64,000 nucleotides of DNA from assembly GCF_002085925.2 (NCBI RefSeq), contig NZ_CP053562.1, positions 3,051,501 to 3,115,500 of the forward strand. Reading direction: 5' to 3'. Positions 51,661 to 60,939 of the stretch are shown one piece after another. The position numbers and the translations under genes are program-made. The number at the start of each line of letters is the position of its first letter. The stretch's first letter is position 1. The notes beneath the pieces were generated by a model that did no database searches, was not told where the DNA came from, and was given only the letters and a program-made list of their open reading frames with translations. This DNA is from Thioclava electrotropha. Lineage in GTDB: Bacteria; Pseudomonadota; Alphaproteobacteria; Rhodobacterales; Rhodobacteraceae.

Positions 51661-53727
51661 ATGATCACGCTTACGATCAACGGGCGGCACGTCGAAGTCG
51701 ACGAGGGCACCAGCTTGCTGGATGCGGCGAAGCTGGCTGGCATCCATATCCCGACGCTCTGCTATTACCCCGGCCTGCCCGCCCATGCCGTGTGCCGCAT
51801 GTGCCTCGTGGAGATCGAGGGCAGCCACAATCCGCAACCGGCCTGCCGCACTCTGGCGAAGGAGGGCGATGTCGTAGCGACGGACACCGAGGCGCTGGCG
51901 GCCTTTCGGAAAGCCGATGCGCAATGGCTGCTCGCGCGCCATCCCAATGACTGCATGCGCTGCGAGGTGAACGGGGCGTGCCAGCTCCAGCGGCTCGTCC
52001 ATGAGAACCAATGGGAGGAGCGCTGGCCGAAGATGCCCGCCGGGGCGCCTGCCGCCTCGGAAGAGCTCGCAACCGATCACACCTCCCCCAGCATCTGGCG
52101 CGACCTGTCGAAATGTATCGAATGCGGGTTGTGTGCGGAGGTCTGCGGCGACAGCGTCCAGAACCAGAATGTCATCGGGTTCGCCAATCGCGGCTTCGAC
52201 CGGCGCCCCGTCACCGTCTTCGACGTGCCGCTGTCGCAGACCAATTGCATCTCCTGCGGCCAGTGCACGCTTGTCTGCCCTGTCGGCGCGCTGATCGAGG
52301 CGCCGCATTGGCACGCGGTGCTGCGCACGCTCGACGCCCATCGGCGCGTCTCCGTGGTTCAGGTGGCCCCGGCGACCCGCATCGCCATCAGCGAGGAATT
52401 CGGGCTGGAGCCGGGCACTGTCAGCACCGGGCGCTTGATCAACGCGCTGCGGCTTTTGGGGTTCGATTACGTGTTCGACACCAATTTCGCCGCCGATCTC
52501 ACGATCATGGAGGAAGGCACCGAACTGCTGTCGCGGATCGAAGCCCGGACGGAGCTGCCGCTGTTCACCTCCTGCTGTCCGGGTTGGGTGAATTGGGTCG
52601 AGTTGAACCGCCCCGATCTTCTGCCGCATCTTAGCACGACCAAATCCCCCCAGCAGATGCATGGCGCGATTGCAAAACGGGGCCGCTTTGCGCGCGCGCT
52701 CGGGCCCGATTTCGCGGAGGGCAAAGCCGAGCCCTATGTCGTGAGCGTGATGCCCTGTACCGCCAAGAAGGACGAGGCCCAGCGCCCCGGTGTCTCTGGC
52801 GACGTGGATCATGTGCTCACCACCCGCGAACTGGCGCGGATGATCCGGTCGCGGGGCATCCCGTTCGGGGCGCTCTCCGAAGACGGGCAATTCGACAGCC
52901 CGCTGGGCGAGAGCACCGGGGCCGCCCAGATATTCGGCGCCTCCGGCGGGGTCATGGAGGCGATGGTCCGCACGGCTGCGCATTTCAAAGGGGTCGAGCA
53001 CGATCTGCCGCTGGAATGGGAGGCGCTGCGCGGCGTCCGTGAGGGCGTGAAGACCGCGACCATTCCCGGCGTCGGCACCGTGGCCGTGTGCAACGGGATC
53101 GCCTCGGCCCAGCGCATGCTGGAAGACGAGGCCTGGCGCGACGACTATGTCGCGATCGAAGTCATGGCCTGCGTCGGCGGCTGCCTCGGCGGCGGCGGCG
53201 AGCCGAAATCCATGGACCCGCATATTCTGCAAAAACGCGCCAAGGCGATCTACAGCGTCGATGCGAAGGCACCGCGCCGCCGCTCCTATGAGAATGCGGA
53301 TGTGCAGGCGCTTTATGCCTCGGAACTGGGCGCGCCGAATTCCCCGACGGCGCACCGTCTGCTCCACACCCATTACGCCGCCAGACATTCCGAGCGCTCG
53401 CTGCTGATGCGCTTTCTGGATTGCGTGGACCGGCGCGACGGTGCGGCGGCCGCAAAGCTGTTTCATCCCGACGGGGTCTGGTCGACCGCCTCTCCCTTCG
53501 GCGTGCTGACCGGCGCGGACGAGATCGCGGGGCTCATCAACGCGAAGCTGCCGCCGAACCTGCGCGGCGCGAAATATGCGCGCCACCAGATGGAGCGCGC
53601 CTCGGATATCGACGATCTCACGGTCCTCGCCCCCGACGGGAGCCGCAGCCGCTTCGATCTTGAGCTGAGCACCGTGGACGGTCAGTCGGAGATGGTGATC
53701 CAGACCCTCACGCGCACCGTCCTGTGA
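51661..53727 (+). CDS. [FeFe]-hydrogenase, CpI-like modular type with extra C-terminal SnoaL/NTF2-like domain
   Basis: A 688-residue iron-only hydrogenase (2 H+ + 2 e- to H2). N-terminal [2Fe-2S] ligands are Cys34, 45, 48 and 62. The His-ligated [4Fe-4S] site is His94, Cys98, 101 and 107. Two more [4Fe-4S] sites are CIECGLCAEVC (152-162) and CISCGQCTLVC (196-206). The H-cluster motifs are all present: TSCCPGW (Cys305/306), MPCTAKK (Cys366) and EVMACVGGCLGGGG (Cys504, 508). Proton-path residues known from CpI (MEEGTELLSR and STTKSPQQ) are kept. The small-subunit-like tail ends near 570 (LLHTHYA). Residues ~575-688 look like a SnoaL/NTF2 domain (FLDCVDRRDGAAAAKLFHPD). No hydEFG maturases or diaphorase subunits are in view. 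Confidence 0.9.
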   Translation: MITLTINGRHVEVDEGTSLLDAAKLAGIHIPTLCYYPGLPAHAVCRMCLVEIEGSHNPQPACRTLAKEGDVVATDTEALAAFRKADAQWLLARHPNDCMRCEVNGACQLQRLVHENQWEERWPKMPAGAPAASEELATDHTSPSIWRDLSKCIECGLCAEVCGDSVQNQNVIGFANRGFDRRPVTVFDVPLSQTNCISCGQCTLVCPVGALIEAPHWHAVLRTLDAHRRVSVVQVAPATRIAISEEFGLEPGTVSTGRLINALRLLGFDYVFDTNFAADLTIMEEGTELLSRIEARTELPLFTSCCPGWVNWVELNRPDLLPHLSTTKSPQQMHGAIAKRGRFARALGPDFAEGKAEPYVVSVMPCTAKKDEAQRPGVSGDVDHVLTTRELARMIRSRGIPFGALSEDGQFDSPLGESTGAAQIFGASGGVMEAMVRTAAHFKGVEHDLPLEWEALRGVREGVKTATIPGVGTVAVCNGIASAQRMLEDEAWRDDYVAIEVMACVGGCLGGGGEPKSMDPHILQKRAKAIYSVDAKAPRRRSYENADVQALYASELGAPNSPTAHRLLHTHYAARHSERSLLMRFLDCVDRRDGAAAAKLFHPDGVWSTASPFGVLTGADEIAGLINAKLPPNLRGAKYARHQMERASDIDDLTVLAPDGSRSRFDLELSTVDGQSEMVIQTLTRTVL

Positions 53728-53917
53728 CACTCTCCTGCGCAGGCTTTCCGCGCAACGGGCGAAGACAGGTCACAAATTCATCATCCCGACGATCACAAGC
53801 GCGTTTCTTTTTCCTTTCTTGTTCTAGAGCAAAGCCATAGCAGGCGACGGGGTTCATTTTCTCGAACGTAATACTCCCGCCCGAGCTTGCGGGGAGAGAA
53901 ACCGGAACGGATGAACG

Positions 53918-55168
53918 ATGCCAAGCCAGAGCCGCGATGAAATCGAAAAAATGCTGTCCACTGCGAAGAGTGGACGCCCTTGGCGGCTCTGGGCTTTCGG
54001 CGCGGGTGCTGTCGTGATCGCGATCGGCGCGTGGCTCTGGCTTGCGCCCTCCGGCGACACCACGGGCACGAGCTATGTGACGCAAGCCGTCACGCGCGGC
54101 GAACTGACGGTCACGGTTACCGCGACCGGCACGGTGCAGCCCACGACGGAGGTTGAGGTCTCTTCGGAGCTGTCGGGCACGCTGGACAGCATCGATGTCG
54201 ACTATAACGACGAGGTCGAAGTGGGTCAGGTCCTCGCGCGGCTCGACGACACGAAATTCAAGGCGCAGGTCGCCAATGCCGAAGCCGCGCTTGCGGCCGC
54301 CAAGGCGCAGCTCGCACAGGCCGAGGCCACCCAGAAGGAAGCGACGGCGCTTTATGAGACACAGGCGGAACTGGACCGGCGCGGCGTCTCGACCCATAGC
54401 ACCTTCGTCACCTATATCGCGCAGCGCGATCGCGCCGTGGCCGCCGTTCAGGCCGCGAAAGCGTCGCTGACGCTGGCCGAGGCGAACCTTGCCTTGGAGA
54501 AGGACGATCTGGAGAAATCGGTCATCCGCTCCCCGATCAACGGCGTCGTTCTGGATCGCAATGTCTCGGCCGGTCAGATCGTGGCCGCCTCGCTGTCCGC
54601 GCCCACCCTGTTCACGCTGGCCGAGGACCTGCGCCGGATGCAGTTGCTCGTCGATATCGACGAGGCGGATATCGGTCAGGTCGCGGTCGGCAATGACGCG
54701 ACATTCACCGTCGACGCCTATTCCGGTCGCTCCTTCCCGGCGACAATCACGCAGGTGCGCTACGCCCCCGAGACCACCGACGACGTCGTGACCTACAAGG
54801 GCGTGCTGGCGGTCGACAACTCCGATCTGCTCCTGCGCCCCGGCATGACCGCGACGGCGACGATCACCGTGGACGAGGCCAAAGACGAGCTCCTGATCCC
54901 GAATGCGGCGCTGCGCTATGCCCCGCCTCAAGAGGTCGAAGATGCGGGCAATGGCGCGAGCGGGCTCATCGGGCTCGTGATACCGAGCCGCCCGAATTCC
55001 GAGAGCGGCACCGCAAGCGGCAAATCCGTCTGGGTTCTTCGCGACGGCACCCCCGTCGAAGTGGCGGTCACGCCGGGGGCGACGAACGGCAAGTTCACGA
55101 TCGTCACCGCGGGCGATCTGGCCGTTGGCGATCAGGTCATCACAGATCAGCGGGATGCATCGCGATGA
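53918..55168 (+). CDS. macA: MacA-like periplasmic adaptor (membrane fusion protein)
   Basis: A 416-residue inner-membrane-anchored adaptor. The helix AFGAGAVVIAIGAWLWLA is near residue 30. A biotinyl-lipoyl-like half (TVTATGTVQPTTEVEVSSEL), a coiled-coil hairpin (~115-185, AALAAAKAQLAQAEATQKEA), the second half (VIRSPINGVVLDRNVS) and beta-barrel parts follow. It links the ABC permease to an outer-membrane channel. Four bases of overlap with the ATPase gene. No tolC-like gene is nearby. In 53728-53917 upstream I see only promoter space. Confidence 0.9.
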   Translation: MPSQSRDEIEKMLSTAKSGRPWRLWAFGAGAVVIAIGAWLWLAPSGDTTGTSYVTQAVTRGELTVTVTATGTVQPTTEVEVSSELSGTLDSIDVDYNDEVEVGQVLARLDDTKFKAQVANAEAALAAAKAQLAQAEATQKEATALYETQAELDRRGVSTHSTFVTYIAQRDRAVAAVQAAKASLTLAEANLALEKDDLEKSVIRSPINGVVLDRNVSAGQIVAASLSAPTLFTLAEDLRRMQLLVDIDEADIGQVAVGNDATFTVDAYSGRSFPATITQVRYAPETTDDVVTYKGVLAVDNSDLLLRPGMTATATITVDEAKDELLIPNAALRYAPPQEVEDAGNGASGLIGLVIPSRPNSESGTASGKSVWVLRDGTPVEVAVTPGATNGKFTIVTAGDLAVGDQVITDQRDASR

Positions 55169-55869
55169 GTGAGCCACTTCTCGAGTTACGCGGGATCGAG
55201 CGCCACTATGGCCACGACGAAACCCTCGTACGCGCCCTCGATGGCGTCGACCTTCGCGTCGAACCGGGGGAATTCCTTGCGATCATGGGGCCCTCGGGAT
55301 CGGGAAAATCGACCGCGATGAACATCATCGGCTGCCTCGACCGGCCCACTGCGGGGAATTACCTGTTCAACGGTGTCGAGGTGGCGACCCTGAACCGCGA
55401 CCAGCGCGCCTTGCTGCGCAGGCACTACCTCGGCTTCGTCTTTCAGGGCTACAACCTGCTGCCACGCACCACCGCGCTGGAAAATGTCGAACTTCCCCTG
55501 ATCTACAAGGGGATGCGCAAGGCCGAGCGCGTGGCGCGGGCCCGTCAGGCTCTGGCGCGGGTCGGACTTGAGGGGCGCGAGGATCACACGCCGTCGCAGC
55601 TCTCGGGCGGTCAGCAGCAACGCGTCGCCATCGCGCGGGCGCTGGCGGGAGAGCCGATGGTGATGCTCGCCGACGAGCCCACGGGCAACCTCGACACCAA
55701 ACGCAGCGTCGAGATCATGAACCTGATGCAGGACCTCAACCGCGAGTCCGGGCTGACCATCGTGATGGTCACCCATGAGGAGGACATGGCCGCCTATGCC
55801 TCCCGCCTCGTCGTCTTCACCGATGGTCGCGTCGTGCGCGACGAGAAGATGCACGAAGGAGCGCTGTGA
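55165..55869 (+). CDS. MacB/LolD-type ABC transporter ATPase
   Basis: A 234-residue cytosolic ATPase. Walker A is MGPSGSGKSTAMNIIG, the signature [15 protein letters not shown], and Walker B VMLADEPTGNLDTK, whose PTGNLD is typical of this family. E. coli MacB fuses ATPase and permease; here they are separate genes. The gene overlaps both neighbours (ATGA with macA, TGATG with the permease). Confidence 0.94.
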   Translation: MSEPLLELRGIERHYGHDETLVRALDGVDLRVEPGEFLAIMGPSGSGKSTAMNIIGCLDRPTAGNYLFNGVEVATLNRDQRALLRRHYLGFVFQGYNLLPRTTALENVELPLIYKGMRKAERVARARQALARVGLEGREDHTPSQLSGGQQQRVAIARALAGEPMVMLADEPTGNLDTKRSVEIMNLMQDLNRESGLTIVMVTHEEDMAAYASRLVVFTDGRVVRDEKMHEGAL

Positions 55870-57074
55870 TGCTTTGGGAAACCATCCGCCTCGCGCTAAC
55901 CGCGATCATCCGAAACGCGCTTCGGTCCTTTCTCACCGTGCTGGGTGTGGTGATCGGGGTTGCCGCCGTCATCGCGATGGTGACCGTCGGGCAAGGCTCC
56001 TCCGAGCAGGTTTCGGCCAATGTGGAATCGCTCGGCACGAATGTGCTGGTCCTGCGCTCGGGGGCGCGGATGATGGGGCCCGGATCGCGCGATACCGCGC
56101 CGCCCTTCAAGCTATCGGATGCAGAAGCGCTGGAGGACCTGAGCAGCCTCTCGGCCGTCGCGCCTGTCGTTTCGACCGCAGCCACGGCGGTCTTCGGTAA
56201 CAACAATCGCACGACATCGATCACCGGCACGACGTCGCCCTATCTCGAGATCGGAGGCTGGACGATCGCGCTCGGGCGCAGCTTCACCCCGGCGGAGGAC
56301 CGCAGCGGCGCCAATCTTTGCATCATCGGCGAGACCGTACGGACGACCCTGTTCGGCGCGACCGATCCGACCGGCGAGAAGATCCGCATCAAGTCGATCT
56401 CCTGCGAGGTGATCGGCGTGCTGAAGTCCAAGGGCGCCGGGTCCTTCGGGCAGGATCAGGACGACCTCGTGCTGATGCCGGTCCGAACGGTGCAAAGGCG
56501 GCTGATGGGCAGTCAGGACGTCTCTTCGATTTCGCTTCAGGTGGCCCGGACGGCCTCCGTGGAGCGGGCGACCTCCGATATCGAGGCCCTGATGCGCGAG
56601 CGTCGCCGTATCGCGATCGGTGAAGACGACGACTTCTCGGTCTTCGACATGGCGGAACTGAGTTCGATGCTCAATTCGGTCAACTCGGTTCTCACCGGCC
56701 TGCTCTCCTCCGTCGCGGCGGTCAGCCTGCTCGTCGGCGGGATCGGGATCATGAACATCATGCTGGTCTCGGTGACCGAGCGGACCCGCGAGATCGGCAT
56801 CCGCCTCTCGGTCGGCGCGCAGGCGCATCAGGTCCTGATGCAGTTTCTCGTCGAGGCGGTGGTGCTGTCGGTTCTGGGCGGGATCATCGGCATCCTCTTC
56901 GGCCTCGGCCTCGCCTATGTCGCGGCGCAGATCATGGCGATCCCCTTCTCGCCCAGCCTGAACGTCATCGCCCTCGCCTTCGGCTTTTCCGCCGTGGTCG
57001 GGATGGTCTTCGGCTACTTTCCTGCACGCCGGGCGGCACGGCTCGATCCGATTGACGCCCTGCATTATCAGTAG
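55869..57074 (+). CDS. MacB/FtsX-type ABC transporter permease
   Basis: A 401-residue permease with the MacB fold. The N-terminal helix (LRSFLTVLGVVIGVAAVIAM) is followed by a periplasmic domain of ~230 residues, then three helices at the C-terminal end (SVAAVSLLVGGIGIMNIMLV and on). The conserved SVTERTREIGIRLSVGA coupling helix touches the ATPase. It probably powers export of a drug, toxin or lipid through MacA and an unlinked TolC. I chose the ATG at 55869 over the GTG at 55866. Confidence 0.93.
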   Translation: MLWETIRLALTAIIRNALRSFLTVLGVVIGVAAVIAMVTVGQGSSEQVSANVESLGTNVLVLRSGARMMGPGSRDTAPPFKLSDAEALEDLSSLSAVAPVVSTAATAVFGNNNRTTSITGTTSPYLEIGGWTIALGRSFTPAEDRSGANLCIIGETVRTTLFGATDPTGEKIRIKSISCEVIGVLKSKGAGSFGQDQDDLVLMPVRTVQRRLMGSQDVSSISLQVARTASVERATSDIEALMRERRRIAIGEDDDFSVFDMAELSSMLNSVNSVLTGLLSSVAAVSLLVGGIGIMNIMLVSVTERTREIGIRLSVGAQAHQVLMQFLVEAVVLSVLGGIIGILFGLGLAYVAAQIMAIPFSPSLNVIALAFGFSAVVGMVFGYFPARRAARLDPIDALHYQ

Positions 57075-57090
57075 ATGTCGGGCACAAAGA

Positions 57091-57120
57091 AAGCCCCCTG
57101 CCGCGGAGGACAGGGGGCTT
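57091..57120. terminator. Bidirectional terminator hairpin
   Basis: A perfect 10-bp AAGCCCCCTG/CAGGGGGCTT stem with a 10-base loop between the convergent efflux operon and the secreted-protein gene. On the reverse strand TTCTTTG follows; on the forward strand no T run. Confidence 0.75.
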
Positions 57121-57145
57121 CGGGACGATTGATCTTCAAAGGTGA

Positions 57146-57676
57146 TCAGGCGTTGTTGTCGACCACGACGATCAGATTGCCTTTGGCGTTGATATACGCG
57201 GCAGCGACATCCTCGGGCGTGTAGTCGGTGCCATCGAAGACGCTGGACGGAAGCTGGCTGTAATCGGCATCCACGTCAGCGCCCATTGCGTTCTCGAGAG
57301 CCGCGGAGCCATTCTCGGCGCCTTCACCCTTCAGATCGGACAGAGCGACGATCTTGGCTTCGCCATCGGTTCCCACGTCATAATCGGCGAACTGGTCGGT
57401 GGACGCAGCGCCATTGGCCTGAAGGTCCGCGACGAGCTGACCATAGGTCTTCACCGACCCATCTTGGCCCATTCCACCATTCGAGCCCGCAGTCGTTGCG
57501 GCGTCCGTCGATGCGCCCATATCCGCGCTTGCGCCGACATCAGCGCCTGCAGCCTGCGCCGAGACCGATGCGCCAGCGTCCGTTCCGGTGGAGACGTCAG
57601 CCTGAGCCAGGGCCGCAACGGGCGCGGCGGTGGCCAGAATACCTGCGAGAGCGATCGACTTGATGGTGTAGGTCAT
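57146..57676 (-). CDS. Secreted Ala/Asp/Gly-rich protein of unknown function
   Basis: A 176-residue exported protein. The signal peptide is MTYTIKSIALAGILATAA, cleaved near ALA-QA. Residues ~25-80 are low complexity, rich in Ala, Gly, Asp, Ser and Thr. The C-terminal ~100 residues look folded (VKTYGQLVADLQANGAA, then VVDNNA at the end). There is one in-frame start 21 bases upstream, but the ATG at 57676 has GGAG at a good distance. A candidate EcfG-type promoter lies upstream. I do not recognise the family. Confidence 0.75.
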   Translation of the reverse strand: MTYTIKSIALAGILATAAPVAALAQADVSTGTDAGASVSAQAAGADVGASADMGASTDAATTAGSNGGMGQDGSVKTYGQLVADLQANGAASTDQFADYDVGTDGEAKIVALSDLKGEGAENGSAALENAMGADVDADYSQLPSSVFDGTDYTPEDVAAAYINAKGNLIVVVDNNA

Positions 57677-57724
57677 AGTGTTCTCCTTGCATTTCATGCG
57701 CCGACCGTCAGCCGGCAGACAGAG

Positions 57725-57749
57725 AACACTGCAGCGAAGTCACCGTTCC
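57725..57749 (-). promoter_or_regulatory. Candidate EcfG (general stress) promoter
   Basis: On the reverse strand GGAAC, 16 bases, then TGTT, against the consensus GGAAC-N16-CGTT. About 50 bases upstream of the secreted-protein ATG. One mismatch in the -10. Confidence 0.5.
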
Positions 57750-58031
57750 TGAGCGCGGGCAGGCTCGGAAAAACTCTGCTCAAACGTCGAAAATCGTGAG
57801 CGCGATAATGCCAAGGAACAAAGCGACGGGCTCTTTGGATGGAACGCAGAGTTACGTCGGAAATTCGGGCCCCGCTCCAACCTGCGCGAGACCGTCGGTG
57901 GCACAGGTTGGAACGCAGGAAGAAACCGAAACGCAGCCTGACGCCCCAGCTTCATTCACGTGGAAAACGGGTGATCGCGATACGGAAAACTCTCCCTCAG
58001 CCGGGAAAGCTTTCGCCGAAATCGCAAATAT
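57750..58031. other. Intergenic stretch without recognised gene
   Basis: About 280 bases between the candidate promoter and the NDUFS4-like gene. Composition is less GC-rich. No open frame resembles a known family, and I find no tRNA or clear terminator. Confidence 0.45.
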
Positions 58032-58349
58032 TCAGTGCGTCCAGTTCGCGCGGCGGTCGGTGGCGAAGTTCTCGCCATAGCCGCGGGCGCGGACATTCGG
58101 AGCGCGCTTATGCGGCTCCGTCACGACGTAATCGATGCCCTTTTCCTTGGCATAGGCTTCGGCCGCCTCGCGGGTCTCGAAGCGCAGCCGCACTTGGGCC
58201 TGCGTGTCGTTGGAGCTGGTCCAGCCCATCAGCGGGTCGATCTCACGCGCGTCGGAGGCGACATAGTCGAGATACCAGAACCGCGTCTTCGCGGTGCCCG
58301 ATTGCATGGCGTTGCGGGCGGGTTGGTAGATGCGCGCGCGCATGGGCAA
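58032..58349 (-). CDS. ETC complex I subunit, NDUFS4/18 kDa type
   Basis: A 105-residue accessory protein of NADH:quinone oxidoreductase found in alphaproteobacteria and mitochondria. The hallmark is [20 protein letters not shown] at the start, then [20 protein letters not shown] and a C-terminal basic end ([15 protein letters not shown]). It helps assembly near the NADH-oxidising arm. It is not linked to a nuo operon here, as is usual. The start MPMRARIYQ has GGAG upstream. Confidence 0.9.
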   Translation of the reverse strand: MPMRARIYQPARNAMQSGTAKTRFWYLDYVASDAREIDPLMGWTSSNDTQAQVRLRFETREAAEAYAKEKGIDYVVTEPHKRAPNVRARGYGENFATDRRANWTH

Positions 58350-58516
58350 ACTCCTCTGCGATACCTCTGACTTTTCTTAGTGCATCTGAGCCAAATCGCA
58401 AGCCCCGGAGCGCAAAGGCGAAAGATGCGCGGCGATTGTGCATGGCATGCCGGACCCTTCGATGACGCCGCCGCCCGCCATGTCCGAAGGATACCGAGAG
58501 CCCCGTAAGTTGAGGA

Positions 58517-58568
58517 ACTGCCGACCGGCTGGGGAGCAAGGGGTGGGGGTGGTGCGCCGGCCGGCAGT
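58517..58568. promoter_or_regulatory. Long hairpin with a G-rich loop
   Basis: Arms 58517-58529 and 58556-58568 pair over 13 bp with one A-C mismatch. The 26-base loop is nearly all purine on the + strand (runs of 4, 4 and 5 G). It lies in the ~400-base spacer between the NDUFS4-like gene and uvrB. It may be a structured RNA leader, a terminator or a G-quadruplex-forming site. The rest of 58350-58667 shows no gene. Confidence 0.4.
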
Positions 58569-58667
58569 CTGATGCTGCTTGCAAAAGGCAAGATGCGCGC
58601 GACCCGCCATGAATTCAAGCCAAACAGAGACGCAAGACACTGTTAAATATAGACAATTCGAAACTCC

Positions 58668-58688
58668 GCGTTAAGCCTTCCTTAACGC
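58668..58688. promoter_or_regulatory. Candidate CtrA-binding site upstream of uvrB
   Basis: GTTAAG-N5-CTTAAC within an 8-bp perfect palindrome. It contains TTAA-N7-TTAA (58671-58674 and 58682-58685), the full alphaproteobacterial CtrA consensus. It lies 70 bases before the uvrB start. Confidence 0.55.
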
Positions 58689-58709
58689 CTTTCGCAAACC
58701 CTTGAATGC

Positions 58710-58724
58710 GAACGAAAAGAGGAC
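58710..58724 (+). promoter_or_regulatory. Candidate LexA (SOS) box of uvrB
   Basis: GAAC-N7-GGAC, one mismatch from GAAC-N7-GAAC, the reverse form of the GTTC-N7-GTTC SOS box used in Rhodobacter and other alphaproteobacteria. It lies 32 bases before the uvrB ATG, a good position for repression. Confidence 0.6.
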
Positions 58725-58755
58725 AACTTTGGGGGGCAAGCAAAAGGTCTGAGCG

Positions 58756-60939
58756 ATGCCTCACAACAATACCAATCTGCCCTCCGAACGTCCCGACGTG
58801 CTCACCCGCCCCAAGCTGGAAGGCGGCAAGCGGTTCGTGATGCACACTCAGTTCGACCCGGCCGGCGACCAGCCGACCGCGATTGCGGAGCTGTCTTCCG
58901 GTGTCGAGGCGCTCGAACGCGATCAGGTGCTGCTGGGCGCGACCGGCACGGGCAAGACCTTCACCATGGCCAAGGTGATCGAGGAGACCCAGCGCCCCGC
59001 GATCATCCTCGCGCCGAACAAGACGCTGGCCGCGCAGCTCTACGGTGAGTTCAAGAGCTTCTTCCCCGACAACTCGGTGGAATATTTCGTCTCCTATTAT
59101 GACTACTACCAGCCCGAAGCCTATGTGCCGCGCTCGGACACCTATATCGAGAAGGAATCGCAGATCAACGAGCAGATCGACCGGATGCGTCACTCGGCCA
59201 CCCGGGCGCTTCTGGAGCGTGACGACGTGATCATCGTGGCCTCGGTCTCGTGCATCTACGGTATCGGCTCGGTCGAGACCTATTCGGCAATGACGCAGGA
59301 CCTCAAGACCGGCGATCTGATCGAGCAGCGCAAGTTCATCAACGAGCTGGTGGCGCAGCAATACAAGCGACTCGATGCGGCCTTCCAGCGCGGCGCGTTC
59401 CGTGTGAAGGGCGACACGGTCGATCTGTGGCCCGCCCACTTGGAGGACCGCGCCTGGCGATTCTCCTTCTTCGGTGAAGAGCTGGAGGCGATCACCGAAT
59501 TCGATCCGCTGACCGGGGCGAAGACCGACAGTTTCGACCAAATCCGCATCTATGCGAACAGCCACTACGTCACGCCGCGCCCGACCCTGCAGCAAGCCGC
59601 GAAGGGCATCCGCAAGGAGCTGGCGCTCCGGCTGAAACAGCTGGAAGAGGAAGGCAAGCTGCTGGAGGCGCAACGCCTCGAACAGCGCACGAATTTCGAT
59701 CTGGAGATGCTGGAGGCGACCGGCGTCTGCAACGGGATCGAGAACTACTCGCGCTACCTCACCGGCCGCGCGCCCGGCGAGCCGCCGCCCACCCTCTTCG
59801 AGTTCATCCCCGACAACGCGATCGTCTTCGCCGATGAGAGCCACGTCACCGTGCCGCAGATCGGCGGCATGTATCGCGGGGACTATCGGCGCAAATTCAC
59901 GCTGGCCGAACACGGCTTCCGCCTGCCGTCCTGCATGGACAACCGCCCGCTGAAATTCGAGGAATGGGACGCGATGCGCCCGCAATCGGTCTTCGTCTCG
60001 GCAACGCCCGCTGCATGGGAGCTGGAACAGACCGGCGGCGTCTTCACCGAACAGGTCATTCGCCCGACCGGCCTTCTGGACCCGATCGTGGAAATCCGCC
60101 CGGTCGAGACGCAGGTGGATGATGTGCTCGATGAGATCCGCACCGTCGCGGCGCGCGGCTATCGCACACTCGTCACCACGCTCACCAAACGCATGGCCGA
60201 GGACCTGACCGAATACCTGCACGAACAGGGCGTTCGCGTGCGCTACATGCACTCCGACATCGACACGATCGAGCGGATCGAGATCCTGCGCGACCTGCGC
60301 CTCGGGGCCTTCGACGTGCTGATCGGGATCAACCTCTTGCGCGAGGGTCTGGACATTCCCGAATGTGGGCTTGTCGCGATCCTCGATGCCGACAAGGAGG
60401 GCTTCCTGCGTTCGGAAACCTCGCTGATCCAGACCATCGGCCGCGCCGCGCGGAACTCCGAGGGCCGCGTCATCATGTATGCCGACAGGATCACCGGCTC
60501 GATGCAGCGCGCGATGGACGAGACCGACCGCCGCCGCGCCAAGCAGATCGCCTATAACGAAGAACACGGCATCACACCCGAGACGATCAAGAAGAATGTC
60601 GATGACGTTCTGGCCGGGCTCTATCAGGGCGACACCGACATGTCGCGCGTCACCGCCAAGGTCGATGCGGTCAAACCCGGTGCGAACCTGCAGGCGCATC
60701 TGGATGACATGCGCGCCAAGATGCGCAAGGCCGCCGAGGATCTGGAATTCGAGGAAGCCGCCCGCCTGCGCGACGAGGTGAAACGTCTGGAAGCGGTGGA
60801 CCTCGCCGTCCACGACGACCCGCTCGCGCGGCAATCGGCGGTGGAGGCCGCGAGCGAGGCCGCCGTCAAGGCGCAGGGCCGGTCGACGGCAGGACGGCCG
60901 GGTCAGCGCGGGGGTGTGAAGCGGAAGAAGGGTCGGTGA
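58756..60939 (+). CDS. uvrB: Excinuclease ABC subunit B
   Basis: DNA-damage recognition helicase of nucleotide excision repair, 727 residues. Walker A is [18 protein letters not shown] near residue 55. The beta-hairpin that probes the strand begins [12 protein letters not shown]. The helicase-like end carries [13 protein letters not shown] and [21 protein letters not shown]-terminal UVR motif ([20 protein letters not shown]) binds UvrC. An Arg/Lys/Gly-rich tail of ~40 residues is extra. Its stop overlaps the next gene (GTGA). Confidence 0.97.
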   Translation: MPHNNTNLPSERPDVLTRPKLEGGKRFVMHTQFDPAGDQPTAIAELSSGVEALERDQVLLGATGTGKTFTMAKVIEETQRPAIILAPNKTLAAQLYGEFKSFFPDNSVEYFVSYYDYYQPEAYVPRSDTYIEKESQINEQIDRMRHSATRALLERDDVIIVASVSCIYGIGSVETYSAMTQDLKTGDLIEQRKFINELVAQQYKRLDAAFQRGAFRVKGDTVDLWPAHLEDRAWRFSFFGEELEAITEFDPLTGAKTDSFDQIRIYANSHYVTPRPTLQQAAKGIRKELALRLKQLEEEGKLLEAQRLEQRTNFDLEMLEATGVCNGIENYSRYLTGRAPGEPPPTLFEFIPDNAIVFADESHVTVPQIGGMYRGDYRRKFTLAEHGFRLPSCMDNRPLKFEEWDAMRPQSVFVSATPAAWELEQTGGVFTEQVIRPTGLLDPIVEIRPVETQVDDVLDEIRTVAARGYRTLVTTLTKRMAEDLTEYLHEQGVRVRYMHSDIDTIERIEILRDLRLGAFDVLIGINLLREGLDIPECGLVAILDADKEGFLRSETSLIQTIGRAARNSEGRVIMYADRITGSMQRAMDETDRRRAKQIAYNEEHGITPETIKKNVDDVLAGLYQGDTDMSRVTAKVDAVKPGANLQAHLDDMRAKMRKAAEDLEFEEAARLRDEVKRLEAVDLAVHDDPLARQSAVEAASEAAVKAQGRSTAGRPGQRGGVKRKKGR

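Noticed and set aside
51631..53730. Full-length open frame antisense to the hydrogenase
   Set aside because: No family resemblance; composition mirrors the coding strand. The forward product has all expected motifs.
58440..58620. SRP 4.5S RNA, tmRNA or a second tRNA upstream of uvrB
   Set aside because: The conserved SRP loop and tRNA T-loop sequences are absent; only the G-rich hairpin is supported.
58615..60834. Full-length open frame antisense to uvrB
   Set aside because: Same antisense effect; UvrB is unmistakable on the forward strand.
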